A DNA stretch of 64,000 nt from Grifola frondosa (Eukaryota; Basidiomycota; Agaricomycetes; Polyporales; Grifolaceae): the NCBI GenBank assembly GCA_001683735.1, contig LUGG01000003.1, positions 1,302,001 through 1,366,000 of the forward strand, written 5' to 3'. Both the position numbers and the translations under genes were made by a program. Of the stretch, positions 24,115-35,900 are shown piece by piece; position 1 is the first letter of the stretch, and every line of letters starts with the position of its first letter. Under the pieces are notes generated by a model. The model did not search any database. It was not told the origin of the DNA and worked only from the letters and a program-made list of their open reading frames with translations.

Positions 24115-26437
24115 GAGCTGTCCATTTTCTCTCAGCTTTCATCCGAACTAATCTGTTACCTTTACAGTGAGTCGCAAATACAAGAACGACCCCCAATTTC
24201 ACAAGTTCCGGCGACAGATATTCCATTCATCATTATCCCGAATCCTTCAGTCTCTCCGACCTGGAATGACGACTCCAGAAGTGACGCGTTGCCCTGATGG
24301 TCACTTCAGACATGTGATTTATGGGCTAGGTCCGTACATTGCAGATTACCCTGAACAGGCGCTTCTCGCATGCATCGTTCAGGGCTTGGTGTCCAAGGTA
24401 TGCATTTCCTTTGACTATTCCAGATGCTTCTAATCACAATCTCAGATGTACAGCTGTGAACACCGATCTTGATGGCGGCGAGAGCGTACATCGCACACGC
24501 GAACATACAGAAGCGTTAGTTGCCGATTTTGAGCTTGGAGTCCTGTGGGATGAGTACGGTCTAGTTGGAGACATCGTAGTGAGTAATTTTATTCCCTTTC
24601 TACAATAGTATCACTGACCCATTTTTCATTTGCAGCCATTTACGAACGACTTCCCCCGCGCCGATATTCATGAATTAATTGCGCCGGATATTCTACATCA
24701 ACTAATCAAAGGATGCTTCAAGGATCATCTCGTAGACTGGGTGGAGCAATACCTTTATCAAACTCACGGAAAAGCGCAGGCGGAGATTATCCTAGCTGAT
24801 ATTGATCACAGGTGAGTCATTGTGATTCGTTTCTTAAAATACATGATTGAGGAATGATATAGGATTGCCGTTGCACCTCCTTTCTCTGGGCTCCGGCGAT
24901 TTCACGAGGGTCGCGGGTTTAAACAGTGGACAGGCGATGATACGAAAGGTTTGATGAAGGTACGTCCTAATCTACCAATGCAAAGGGATCATCTCATCCC
25001 AAATAATAGGTGTACCTTCCCGCAATTGTGGGATACGTCCCTCAAGAAATGGTGCGCTCGATTCAGGCATATCTGGACTTTTGCTATCTTGTTCGACGAA
25101 ACGTGCATACGCCGGAGACCCTTACCCAATTAGACGAAGCACTCCAGCATTTTCACGCAAACCGTACCATATTCCAGATGACTGGTGTGCGTCCTACCGG
25201 GTTTTCGCTACCTCGTCAGCACTCGCTCAAACACTACATCCACCTAATATGGGAGTTCGCAGCCCCCAATGGGCTGTGCTCTTCCATCACGGAATCGAAG
25301 CACATCGAAGCCATTAAGGACCCCTACCGATGCTCCAATAGATTCAAGCCTCTGGGACAGATACTATTAACCAATCAGCGTATTGATAAGCTCGCAGCCT
25401 CCCGCGTCGACTTCACCGAGCAGGGAATGTTGAATGGGTCCTGTCTATTTGCAGAGTATCTTGCATTGAGTAAGTACTTCTGTGTTCTCATCGTGGTAGG
25501 ATTTAATTTGTCTCCCAGATCCCGATGAGGAACTTGAAGATACCGAGAGACCGGCTCCCACAAAGCGGCGCAAAGATTGTGGTCGAGCGGAGGAGGAAGA
25601 TGGTATGGTCTCTGGTCCGCCTGTCCTTGCATATGTCGTGATGGCAGCCACTCCCCGTGAGTACTTATCTTTCTCCCTTTCAAATGCAAGCTCACGCGCA
25701 TCAGAAACGAAGCACGCACGCACAGCAGGGGCTCTTGGAAATGAAATCGGACAACCACGCTTACTAGAACTCATTCGGCGGTTTCTCTACGACCAAATGA
25801 ACCCGGACAGTGTTCTCACAGGGCTCGACGTGGCGCTCGAGGCGTGTCCACAGTTTCACGAACAAATTTCGGTATTTTACTCCGCAGCGTCTACATATTA
25901 TGCTCCGAGCGATCCTTCTGGAACTGGTGGCATGCATCGTGAACACCTTCGCGCCACGCCCATGTGGTGGAAGACCGCGCCTCGATTTGATTGTGCATTC
26001 GTCAACCACGGTTCACATCTAGATGGCATCCACAGTCTTGACATTGTCCGTATTCGACTCTTTTTCTCATTCAAGCGGCGTAATATTGTCTACCCTTGCG
26101 CTCTGGTCCACTGGTTCAAATGTATAGCAGACGAGCCCGATGAAGATACTGGCCTGTATATCGTACGCCCGGAGTCACATCGTGGCTCTCCTGTGCTCTC
26201 AGTCATTCATTTGGACACCATTGTACGCGCTGCTCATTTGATCGTGGTTTACGGAAACCACACAGTTCCAGAAGATCTTTCGGAACACCACGCTCTCGAT
26301 GCATTTCAGTATTTCTATGTCAACAAATATGCAGACCATCATGCTTTTGAGACCATCCATGAGCCATCCAATTTTCGGTGAGCTCTTTTATTTTCTGCAA
26401 TGCGAGCTCCATGACTAATATCTCAATCTGTCATATT

Positions 26438-26703
26438 CCCTAACCATCACGGGTCCTTCGCGCTCCCCTCCAGCTTACCTTAATAACCCAGCTTCTTCTG
26501 GCACCTCTGCATCTCTAACCGTCACAGGTCCCTCGCATTCCCCTCTAGTCTGTCCAATCCTCTGTCGCCGCTACATCTCCATCAACCATCTATATCACTC
26601 CTATATTCTCTAACTACCTCAAGTCCCTCGCGCTCCCATCCAGCATATCATAATACCCCAGCTTCCTCTGTCGCCTCTGTCTCCATCAACCAATCCTATA
26701 TTC
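26438..26703 (+). repeat. Degenerate tandem repeat of about 90-110 bp, three units
   Basis: Each unit has TAAC(C/T)(A/G)(T/C)C...GG(G/T)TCC(T/C)TCGC(G/A)(C/T)TCCC, then a CCAGCTTCx TCTG-type segment and CATCAACC. It starts just after the stop of Plavaka transposase 1. Units are pyrimidine-rich and differ by small indels. Confidence 0.5.
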
Positions 26704-26765
26704 GAGGCAGACTGGCTCAAATTCTCTTCTCAGTCGTCGGTGTCAAATCCTCCGTGCGATTCACA

Positions 26766-27830
26766 GTAGGTAAGCACTATTTATCTCACATTCTGTTGAT
26801 AACCGGATCAACGTTGATGCTGGCTGTCTATAGATCAGGCCGTTAAGCATCTCTGCAAAATATAGCATCCCGATGACATCCCAGATGCCTTCACTTGCGG
26901 GCGCATAGCTTGTCTCATCCCCCCAAGTTGCGCCGCCTCCCTCGTTATGCCTTCCATACATCCCTCCCCTCCGTCGCCACTTTCTAACGCAGACGATTCG
27001 ATTAGTTCAGCATCCAATCTGGCCTCTGGCTGCAATCTCGTACCTATCAAGGGTTTCATGCACGAAGTCCCGGGACATCCACCGGTGTCCTCCAGACTGC
27101 TCTGTGCTATCTAGAGGCCATCCGTGCGAAGATTCCAGACCTTATCCGAACAGAGAAGACAATCCCAACGACCAGCGATTGCATGAAAGAAAATGCCGCC
27201 TGCTGTATCGTTCGTGGCGAGCTATCTCATGGTGAGATGCTCGGTTGCAATGTAATGGAAGGCGGACGCCTCAACATGGAGCGGAGTGCGTTGCACATCA
27301 TGGATTTACCTTATTCACATCTCCCACCTTCTCCGCAATTCTTCGAATCTCAATGTGGTCCACTAAACTTACCGTCCGCAAAATCCAAGTCCCTCTCCCT
27401 CTTCTTCTTCCCCTCCCTTTCCCCCTCCTCACCGGTCAGTCTTGGCACCTAGCTTCAAGGTTCATGCAAGATAGGTCCTATTCCAATCGGGCTTGGGATA
27501 AACTGGCTGGATTACCTCCATGGGAGATCGGGCGCTGCCAACGCATGCTCAGTGAAGCTCTCGAGTGGCGACTTTGGGTCGGCAAGGGTACAATTGCATC
27601 CTCAATGTCGACAAGTGGCACAAGCAGCGGAAGGCCTGTTACCATCAGCGAAAGGGCGCATGCTGTACCAGTACTTACACAATTATATATTTCTATAAAT
27701 CGCATACAATCTCACCTTATCTTAAGTTCCCATATATAGGTGCTATGGGACTTATAGAACTCAGCTCCTCGTATAATCGGAGTGGCGTGGGTCATAGAGC
27801 GGTATCGACGAAGATAATCCGGTACCAGTA
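26766..27830 (+). pseudogene. Unidentified coding remnant between the two Plavaka modules
   Basis: Several frames show protein-like pieces: IPDLIRTEKTIPTTSD, VRGELSHGEMLGC, GGRLNMERSALHIMDL, and AWDKLAGLPPWEIGRCQRML followed by EALEWRLWVGKGTIA. Frames change repeatedly. About 150 bases at 26,944-27,095 are clearly similar to 38,206-38,345, next to the FAS2 fragment. I cannot name the source gene; it could be part of the same captured host sequence. Confidence 0.4.
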
Positions 27831-28161
27831 AGTGGTAAGTCCTTATCGGGCGAGATAGGATAAGAGCATGGTCCGATAGGGCCTGGTCATAATGTAAGGT
27901 ACAGCTTATAATCGCTGGCAGCCACTTCGACGTTCAGATAAGATATGCCGTTGATAAGATAGTCAAAATCATCAAATCAATTCTCGGACGCATAGTCAAA
28001 TCGAAAACATGCATTGCATTTAGCGTGACAAGAAATATTATAAGCACGGCATAAGGCAGTTTGTATACTAATATACATGAATACTTCGAATAAAGCCTGA
28101 GCAAAATTGACTGAGAGTACGAGAAACAGAGCAGGAGGAACAGAGCATTGCACTTGAAGGA

Positions 28162-30322
28162 TCAGTCAGCCTCGTCATCAGATGTGGCAGAAGAAGCACT
28201 TGAGGAAGTGGAAGAGCTCGATTTGGCATCATCAGGTAGTTCAATTTCGATGTCACGGTTGTTGCAATTGACATGCTGAACGAGCGCGCAGTGCAAGCGA
28301 GAGCTAGGAGCCAGGAAAGCCGGATGAGTCTCAACGAGATCAAGTTCGTCGACGATGGCAGCGGACAGATGGGGGGGAGATTCAGAGTGTATTGAGACAG
28401 GAGGCATGCGAGGAGAATTGTCGTCCTTGGAAAGACCCGCAGCATCGTTGTCCTCCAGCATCGGAACATCAGCCTGCTCGACGTACTCCAGTTCGGGTGA
28501 AGCGTGGCGAGTTGGAGCGCTGGCGGCCTTTGCAGCACGGCGGGCGAGAATGATGGCCATCTGGTCGTCTTCTTCCATGTCGTCGTCGGCGATGTTATCC
28601 GAGTTAGTACCATAGACACCAAAGATGCGCCTCAAAACATATTTCCGTCAGCTACGCATATAAGATAATGATAAGTACTCACATATTCCACCATTTGAGT
28701 GTGTCGTCGGCCCAATCCTTGTCCTCGAAAAGCATCAAGATATTCTTGATGAAAGTTGCTCCGCGGAACATGCCGTCGTCTGTGCACCATTCGCGTTGGG
28801 AGCTCAGCGCAAACCGGACCTGCACGGCCGCTGGTAGGTCCATATACAATTCAAACTTGAGCAAGACTTACCAAGAGAGAGATGTATGCAATACTCTCCG
28901 GAGTAACTTGCATCATACCCGATTTCTTGGCAATCCCCTTGTTGCTGGTGCCCGACTCGGTCATTGCAGCGCTTGGGCCGTGGTATACAAGCTTCCAACA
29001 CTGCACAAATGCCATCAGCACGGCAGAATTTAGTAAATATAGACGTACCGCTTCGAGTAGCACACTTCTCACTGTGCCAATTTCCGGTCGGGCTGGATCA
29101 AACTGCACGATGTCGTCGTCGTGCATATAGCTTGGGAGATTGTGACCGCTGATCTTTTTTCTACCTTCGCGCACTTGGCGCATGAATCTAAAAACAGCAG
29201 ATTACACCAAGCTCAGATGTAAATAAAAAAGGCTCACCTTTCTGGATTTTTGTCGAAGGTATCACGCATGTTGCGTGGAACGAGTAGTCGAGCTAAACAC
29301 GTGTTTCTCCATCCGCGATGGGATTTGTCGCCAAAATCGGAGACAAACGCCTTGATGGTGGTAGTCGGCAGCTCGATGTCGTGCAGGAAAAGATGAATAT
29401 GGCTCTTGAGCCTATTGATGTCATCGGAGCGCGCCGCTTTGGCATTACCATCAAGCTGTACAACATGTCGTGAGCGCTGCAAGAATGAAAGTGGGAACTG
29501 AACTTACGAACGCGCTCAAAGTGAGCAAATGAGTTTCCACTCTCTCGCAGCAACGGGATCAGTTCTGCGAAGTCGGGCACGGCGTCCAGGAGTCCCTCGA
29601 ATGCATCTGCGCATCTCTGGACCTCGCTGGGTGTGCTGCGCGAGGTGAATCAGTGCATGTATGCACTGAGAAGTATAAGAATGGTAAGACTCACGCATTT
29701 TTGAGGCCCTTTAATCGTTTTGCAGCCCGGAAGATATCGGCGTCGCGTCCATGGGTGTGGACTCCGAGAACCAGGCTGTGATAGGATTCGAACAAAGGAC
29801 CATGCTTCCTGAAAAGCAGGCGGCCGGCCCTCCCAAGGTAATATGCCATGGTTCCTGTTTCACTATGGTAAGAATATTAGCAGTGTTAGGTGCATATATG
29901 CGCAAAAACGCACCGATCTTCCATTTGAGGGGGCGAGAATCCGCAATCTTGACCAAAATGTCCGCCGGTGTGTCCATCTTGAGCTTCTTGAAGATGTCTT
30001 CATCTTCATCCTCGTCTTCGTCCTCGTCTTCGTCCTCGTCTTCATCCTCATCTTCGTCTTCGTCTTCGTCTTCGACCTCGGCCTGCTTGCGCTTCCTCCG
30101 AGGCTCTTCAAAGGGTTCGGAGGTCCTATCAGAAGCTTGTGGTGGTGGTGTGCCCGGATGCTTCTTGGCCCCAGTCTTTGACTTCTTCGGGGCCGGAGTA
30201 GGCAATTGGGGACGTAACGTCTTCGACTTCTTGTTCTTGCGATGGGGAGCTTGCGGCGGTGCTTCGGGCTGTCTCTGGGATGGAGGCGTTTGCACCGGTC
30301 TTCCGAACATTAATCCGAACAT
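28162..30322 (-). CDS. DUF6698-like protein, divergent partner of Plavaka transposase 2
   Basis: The minus-strand gene starts at 30322 (MFGLMFGRPVQTPPSQ) with a proline- and lysine-rich basic head and a long Asp-Glu repeat. Exons follow with FRKHGPLFESYHSLVLGVHT (this exon needs a frame change after the first intron), CADAFEGLLDAVPDFAELIP, INRLKSHIHLFLHD, RGWRNTCLARLLVPRNMRDT, ISGHNLPSYMHDDDIVQFDP, CWKLVYHGPSAA, and VRFALSSQREWCTDDGMFRG. Next come FEDKDWADDTLKWWN and an acidic, serine-rich tail ending SSATSDDEAD. The order and the RFALSS...WW pattern match DUF6698 proteins of Agaricomycetes. Function unknown. It heads away from the transposase at 32,926 across an intergenic region that itself carries an insertion. 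Confidence 0.65.
29996..30080 (-). repeat. Asp-Glu coding trinucleotide/dodecamer repeat
   Basis: Runs of (G/C)TCTTC(G/A)TC(C/T)TC on the plus strand encode alternating Asp-Glu in the DUF6698-like protein. Such tracts are prone to slippage. Confidence 0.75.
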
Positions 30323-30891
30323 TAGATTAGATTAGATTAGTGGCTTTAATGAAATCGGCTCCGGACGTACCTGGCGCTCCTCTTGGTGCTTGTCTTTGCG
30401 GTAGAGAGACTGGAACTCATTGATGTTTAAAAAATGAGGGAAGGTTTCAAAAAAGAGGGAAGGTGAGTGCAAGTTAGAAATTGCGGTTAAGAAAGATGAA
30501 GAAGACGCACCGCCAGAATTTATAGGTGAGGAGAGACGTCAGCGGAGTTAACGCACAAAGTGTTCGGAATCTGAATCTGAATTGATCTTGACGCGTCTGA
30601 ATTTGACTGAATGCGATCAATTTCGCTAAGTCCGACGCTGTCGTGAGTATGTGGTGTGAGATAGTAACCACTGTATAAAACGATCTCGATAATCACCGAA
30701 CCAAAATAGAAAAATCTATCTGTGGCAGGGCGAAATATACGCGAAGGGAATCGAGGTATGAAATCAATTTTATACTGCACCAAGCTTGACGGGTTTTTCC
30801 TGCTTTCCCAGTTATAGGCCTGGCCGAATCCGTTGGGGGTGTTATCACAATCACGAAGGTAGGTACGATCCCAAGTGAATGTTTAACGATG

Positions 30892-32297
30892 ATACGATGA
30901 TGACTTGCCCGGTACGTTTGTCACTTCTACCTCTCCTCGATATGTCTCCTGTTCTTCTGCTGATGCTCCCTCCGAGGAAGACTTCTCTTTCCTGTCCTAT
31001 CAACAGTCAACCTTGCCCACCTCTGTATGGGGTTGCTGCACTGCTGTGACCTGGAAACTGGGGACCAAGACTTCAACCTTGCCCACCTCTGTTGTGGGGT
31101 TTCCTGAAGTGATGTCCGGACTGTGGTAAGCAAGTCAACTGACTATGACTGCTTCTGGCTGTGAGACTTTGAGAGTAGAAATCTGGTGTGATTTGGTATG
31201 GAGTGAAGTGGGGGGTGGGGATACAGAATGGTATCCTTGCCGCCTTGGAGGTCCTCCTTGTTAGGGAAGTGCTGTGTCTGTGTGGCTGAGTGTGTACACC
31301 TATGTGCACACCTGTGATGACGTGAGATATCCCTGTGATACCTCAGTCAAGTGATCTAGTCTGCTGAGTCTGGGGGGAATCTGGAGGGTGATCCAAATTC
31401 CAGTGGAGACTGTGTTTCTGGCTGCTGCTGGTGGATCTAGTTTTCTGATCCAGTTCTGTTGGATCCAATTCTCTTGGATCCAATTCTATTGCCCTCTCTA
31501 AGGCAAGAAAGGAGCTCTTTATATACCTTTTGAGAGGGCCCAGAATTCTCCCCGGACTCTTCTTCTCAGACTGTTCCAGCACTTTCCGGGAGGCTCCAAG
31601 CACAAGAAACCATGGTAACTACTGTGCTAGAATCTTCCAGTCCTTTCCAAAGTGTTTTCCTGAATGTTCCAGCTGCATCTCCCTGCACTGCCTCTCTGAC
31701 TTCCTCCAATCAGAGCTCTCCTAGGTCACCCGGCCCTCAGATTTGCATAGCTTTAGTAAGGCTCTTACAAATCTGGGGCAGGGGATTACAAACCCAAGGT
31801 GCCCTTTTCTCCATTTCAAGGACCTTTCTCTCACAGAGTACATAGCCTTGAAGACTTTGTCATCCATTTGAGATATTCCCTGACTAATGGAGGTCCTCTA
31901 CCTTATAAATTTGCACAGCCTTAGTAAGGCAATCACAAATCTAGGGTAGGGCCCTTACAAATCTGGGGGAGTTAGTCTGCCACTTTGAGAAGCACATGGT
32001 CTATGGTTCCAGGGCTGTGAGTCTCCTGAAGGCTGTTCTACATCACCTCAGGTGGCTTGTGGCTGTGTATCCCTGTGACCATTGCCATGCTTCTCTTTTC
32101 AAAGGCTGTACAGACTTTCCCAGGACTCTGCCTTTCTTCCAGTCCCTTCCAGAATTTGCTAACCTGATCTTCTTCTTCCTGTTTCCGCGATGTCCTGCTG
32201 TGTCCAACTCCTTGTCTCCTGACTTTCCTGCACCTGATTCTTTCCCGCACTCCTTCTCCTCATGACCCTCCATGCTTTCCCATCCCATCCTACTTGA
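30892..32297. mobile_element. Candidate 1.4 kb non-coding insertion, CpG-poor
   Basis: TTTAACGATG occurs at 30,882-30,891 and again at 32,298-32,307, as expected for a target duplication. The sequence between lacks long frames, is visibly poor in CG compared with its flanks, and contains internal repeats: TCAACCTTGCCCACCTCTGT at 31,007 and 31,073, and two related blocks near 31,740 and 31,905. A TATA-like CTTTATATACC lies at about 31,515. No clear TG...CA ends were found, so the class is unknown. Confidence 0.4.
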
Positions 32298-32298
32298 T

Positions 32299-32712
32299 TT
32301 AACGATGGTTGTCGTCGTTTACAAGTGGGTGAAGAGGGTAAATCATGGATTCCGGCTTCGTCATCTCGTTATCCGGACTGACAGCGTATAGGGAATATCG
32401 CCACCAGGTCATTGCATAGGAGACGAGCGAATGCTGAACGTACTCGTATCGTACTGCGAAACCAATGGTGCAGGTGCCGTCGATGTGAGAAAGGGCGAGG
32501 AATATTTGTGTTTCCTGGTACTGGATGATGTGGTCGATATGGCCCGTGAACGTAATTCCGGATCGATCTGTAAGGTGCACGAATCCGGACAGTGGCATGA
32601 GGTCGAATCCGGTGGCGAGTGTGTCGTATAATAGGATGGGGAACCGAGGATCGATTACCATGGGGCACCATGGCATGCGTCGATTGGGTGGGATTGGGTG
32701 GAGATTTGACAT
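32299..32712 (-). CDS. Hypothetical 137-residue protein in the Plavaka 2 module
   Basis: A clean frame starting MSNLHPIPPNRRMPWCPMVI and running through LTDRSGITFTGHIDHIIQYQ, with stop codon inside the 10 bp repeat at 32,298-32,307. Composition is protein-like (balanced, several Trp and Tyr), but I recognise no domain and see no intron. It lies head to head with the transposase start at 32,926. It could be a small passenger gene or chance. Confidence 0.35.
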   Translation of the reverse strand: MSNLHPIPPNRRMPWCPMVIDPRFPILLYDTLATGFDLMPLSGFVHLTDRSGITFTGHIDHIIQYQETQIFLALSHIDGTCTIGFAVRYEYVQHSLVSYAMTWWRYSLYAVSPDNEMTKPESMIYPLHPLVNDDNHR

Positions 32713-32925
32713 GATTGATGATGTCTAAACTCGATCCCGATGGTGGCCTTCGTGTGCTGTGCATATTACGGCACTCGGTTGACTTGGTTGCCAAAGATGG
32801 TTATTTTTGGCCCTGTCCAGGTACCAACCACGTTTGGTGCGTGACAACGCGTCAGTGCCTCGGTGTTGCCTTGGATGCGTATTCTCTGGCTGCTTCAAAC
32901 CTTGCTTCTCATCTGGGTGGTACTG

Positions 32926-35900
32926 ATGGTATCTGAGTGCGACGGCTGTGGCAAATCCTACAAAGACGCTACGGCGTTGAAGATCCACCGCCACAAATGT
33001 CGTTCAATGAAGGACCTGCTGGAGGGTGGCCTCAAGAGAGCTCTCGACGAGGACATCCAAGAAGAAAAGGGACGCGAACTGGAAAGGCAAGCCAAAATAC
33101 GGCGTATTGAGAAGGAGAACCACGATGCAGAGGTTGAGAGAGCGCGCAAAGAGCTAGAATTTGAGCAGGTATGTGAGGTGTTTATATGCGTATCCAAAAC
33201 TCACCTATTCAATGGAATAGATTGATGCCATGACACCTGAACCTCCGGATCCCAGGACAGTGAGCAGATCTGGCAGAATTTGACGCGCTCCACGCGCACT
33301 TCAAGACTATCTTCCCACAAATCTGCCAGGGCTGCCAGCTCACATCGAGCGTCCGCCGCCCAAGCAGAAACGTGTCAAGAAGCCAAAGCCTCCGGAACCT
33401 GAAGCTGATGTCCGTCAGCCCACTCCACCTCCTCCTCCGAGTCCTCCTCCACACATCGACACACCGTCCAACCGATTCGGTGTGTTCCGCCGCTATCTCA
33501 TGCGCCCGCGCTCAGATCCCGAGGACGAGCACACTATTAGCTCATTCTTTGACTCTCCAACTCATGCCAAACCTCCCTGCGATCCTAACGACACCAATGC
33601 CCTTCGTGGCTTCGGATTCTCCATCCCCGCTGCTTTGGACAAGGTCAAGACCACGTTCTATGCCCCCTTCCTGAATGTGACCATCTTTAGGCTCATGCGT
33701 TGGTTCTACTCGGGTGACAATACCAAGACAATGGCAGAACTGCAACACTTGGTGGACGAGGTGCTTCTCGCGGAGGACTTTGACCGGGACGACCTCCGTG
33801 GCTTCAGCGCTGCTCAAGAGTGCACACGACTCGACGACTTCGTTAACAGCAGTGACGCATTCTCTGCTAAGGATGGATGGCGGCAGGAATCTATCAAGAT
33901 TCGTGTGGCACACGAACGGTCAAAATTTCCCTCCGAGGACCATGCACCCGAATTCGAGGTGAAGGGCGTCTTCACGTGTTCTCTTATAGAGGTTATCAAA
34001 GCTGCATACAAGGATACGACCGCCAAGGACTTTCATTGGATCCCGTTCAAGATGTTCTGGCAGCCGGACTCCCCTGGCGCCATCCCCAAGCGCATGTACA
34101 CAGACATATACAACTCTGACGCAATGCTCGAAGCTGACGCTGCCATGCGTTCCCAACCACGGCATCCTGAAGATGCGCCGGATGTCGAGTATGCAATTGC
34201 CCCCATCCTCATATGGTCGGATTCCACTCATCTCGCATCCTTCGGTACCGCTTCTCTATGGCCCATCTACGTGTTTTTGGGAATTTGTCAAAGTATCTAC
34301 GCGCGAAACCACGCTCATTCGCAGCGCACCACCTCGCATATATTCCTAAAGTACGTTTATTCTATTGATACCAGGTTCACTCGTTCTAACCCCCTTTCGC
34401 AGACTCCTGATACCTTTCAACAATGGTACCAGTCCATATATGACTCTCCAGCATCTGCCGCCATTCTGCGCTTCGTTAAAAAAAGATTGATGCACAATAT
34501 CTGGCTGAGGTTGCTGGATTCCGATTTCATGGACGCATACATCCACGGTATCCTCATCAAGTGCGGATGGCATAATACGACGTTTATTTCCACGGTTGTT
34601 CACTTACTCGGCTGACTACCCCGAGAAGTGAGTACATCTTCTGCACGAACATGCATTATTGTTGATCTGCCGTACTACAGGTGCTTGCTCGCGTGTTTGT
34701 GCTTTCTGGCACAATGCCCTTGTCCTCAGTGTCTCATCAAGAAGGCCGACCTACCCGGAATGGGCACTGCTATGGACACGAAGCATCGAGCGAAAATACG
34801 CGAAGACACTTTCAACATCCGTTGGGATATCAATATCGCACGCAAATGGGTTTTTGAGAAGGGCCACTCTCCCGAGAGTGCAGCTATAGGGCGCAAATTA
34901 AATGGAACATCGCTAACAACTACTCGTGTACGTTCTATTTTTTCCTCGTAGTATTCTCACACCTTTAACGTACGCATTCTCAGAGCGCGTTTTCCATCCG
35001 CTTTCAAGAATACGGAGAAAATATGTACAGACTTTTCGTGCCAGACCAGATGCACGAATTTGAGCTGGGAACGTTGAAAGACACTACCTTGCATACAGCC
35101 CGTCTTCTGGTTGCTGCAGGAAATGACCGTATTCAGGAGTTCGACGCGCGGTGAGCATCTCGGGTTTCAATTTGACACTCCAAATTTTATTGACTGGAAC
35201 GTAGATTTCGGAAAGTACCTACATTTGGCCGCGACACTATACGGCGCTTCGGAGGGAATGTTTCAGGATTTAAGAAGATGGCTGCACGAGACTATGAAGA
35301 CATACTGCAGGTAAGTTACATGTCCTCTGTTTAAGTTCATTTGAGCTAATGCAAGAGGTTCAGTGTATTATTCCAGTGGTAGAGGGCCTCCTACCAGTCA
35401 AGCACGACAATGTCCTCCTTGACATGTTTTTCGACTTGGCCGTATGGCACGCTCACGCGAAACTCCGTGTCCATACCGATTCTACCCTCACGCAGTTCGA
35501 CAGTGCCACCAAAGCCATTGGGAACTCTGTACGAAGATTCAAGAAAGTTGTTTGCACAGCCTACCACACTCAGGAGCTCCCCAAGGAGAGTGCAGCTCGA
35601 CAACGCCGTTCCGCCGCTCTCGCAAATCAAGGCAAGAGTTCCAAAGGCAAGGGAAAGGCACCTAGTACGCAGCCAAGATGAAGGAGTTCAATCTCCATAC
35701 GTACAAGTGGCACCGCCTTGGCGACTACGTACAAACCGTGCGCCTCTTCGGGACCATGGATAACTACACTACGCAAATTGTAAGCTATTGTATTTCTTTA
35801 ATTATGCAAATACACTAATAGGGCCCTTCCTAGGGCGAGCTGGAACACCGTCGTGTCAAAAAATTCTATGTACGCACGAACAAGAACGCGGGATTCGCTT

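Larger units (their letters stand above)
22083..26381 (+). pseudogene. Plavaka transposase 1
   Basis: The ATG at 22083 begins with a C2H2 finger (YACTKCRRHFKNKAGRTTHF), then acidic repeats. After an intron come PPGTPPPSPP, MSGDWAWRQA, FVPIILGSDKTTVSVATGQN, YYPLYASIGNV, FRRQIFHSSLSRIL, VIYGLGPYIADYPEQALLA, PFTNDFPRADIHEL, RRFHEGRGFKQWTGDDTK, RQHSLKHYIHLIWEFAAPNG, CSSITESKHIEAIK and LTNQRIDKLAASRVDFT. These are hallmark Plavaka blocks of basidiomycetes, an RNase H-fold transposase family. The last exon runs from 25,520 to TGA at 26,379-26,381. Lesions: an in-frame TGA at 23,410-23,412 (CGA expected) and a damaged WCPKC knuckle near 24,390. A SINE sits in the intron at 23,462-24,173. About eight introns. 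Probably inactive. Confidence 0.85.

Noticed and set aside
29751..30335. Plus-strand frame with long poly-Ser
   Set aside because: A shadow of the Asp-Glu repeat on the minus strand.
30322..30342. TTAGATTAGATTAG as an internal telomere-like repeat
   Set aside because: The unit is five bases and only three copies; fungal telomeres use TTAGGG. It is probably simple-sequence noise at a gene start.
30892..32297. A solo LTR
   Set aside because: No TG...CA ends and the flanking repeat is 10 bp, not 4-6 bp; left as an unclassified candidate insertion.
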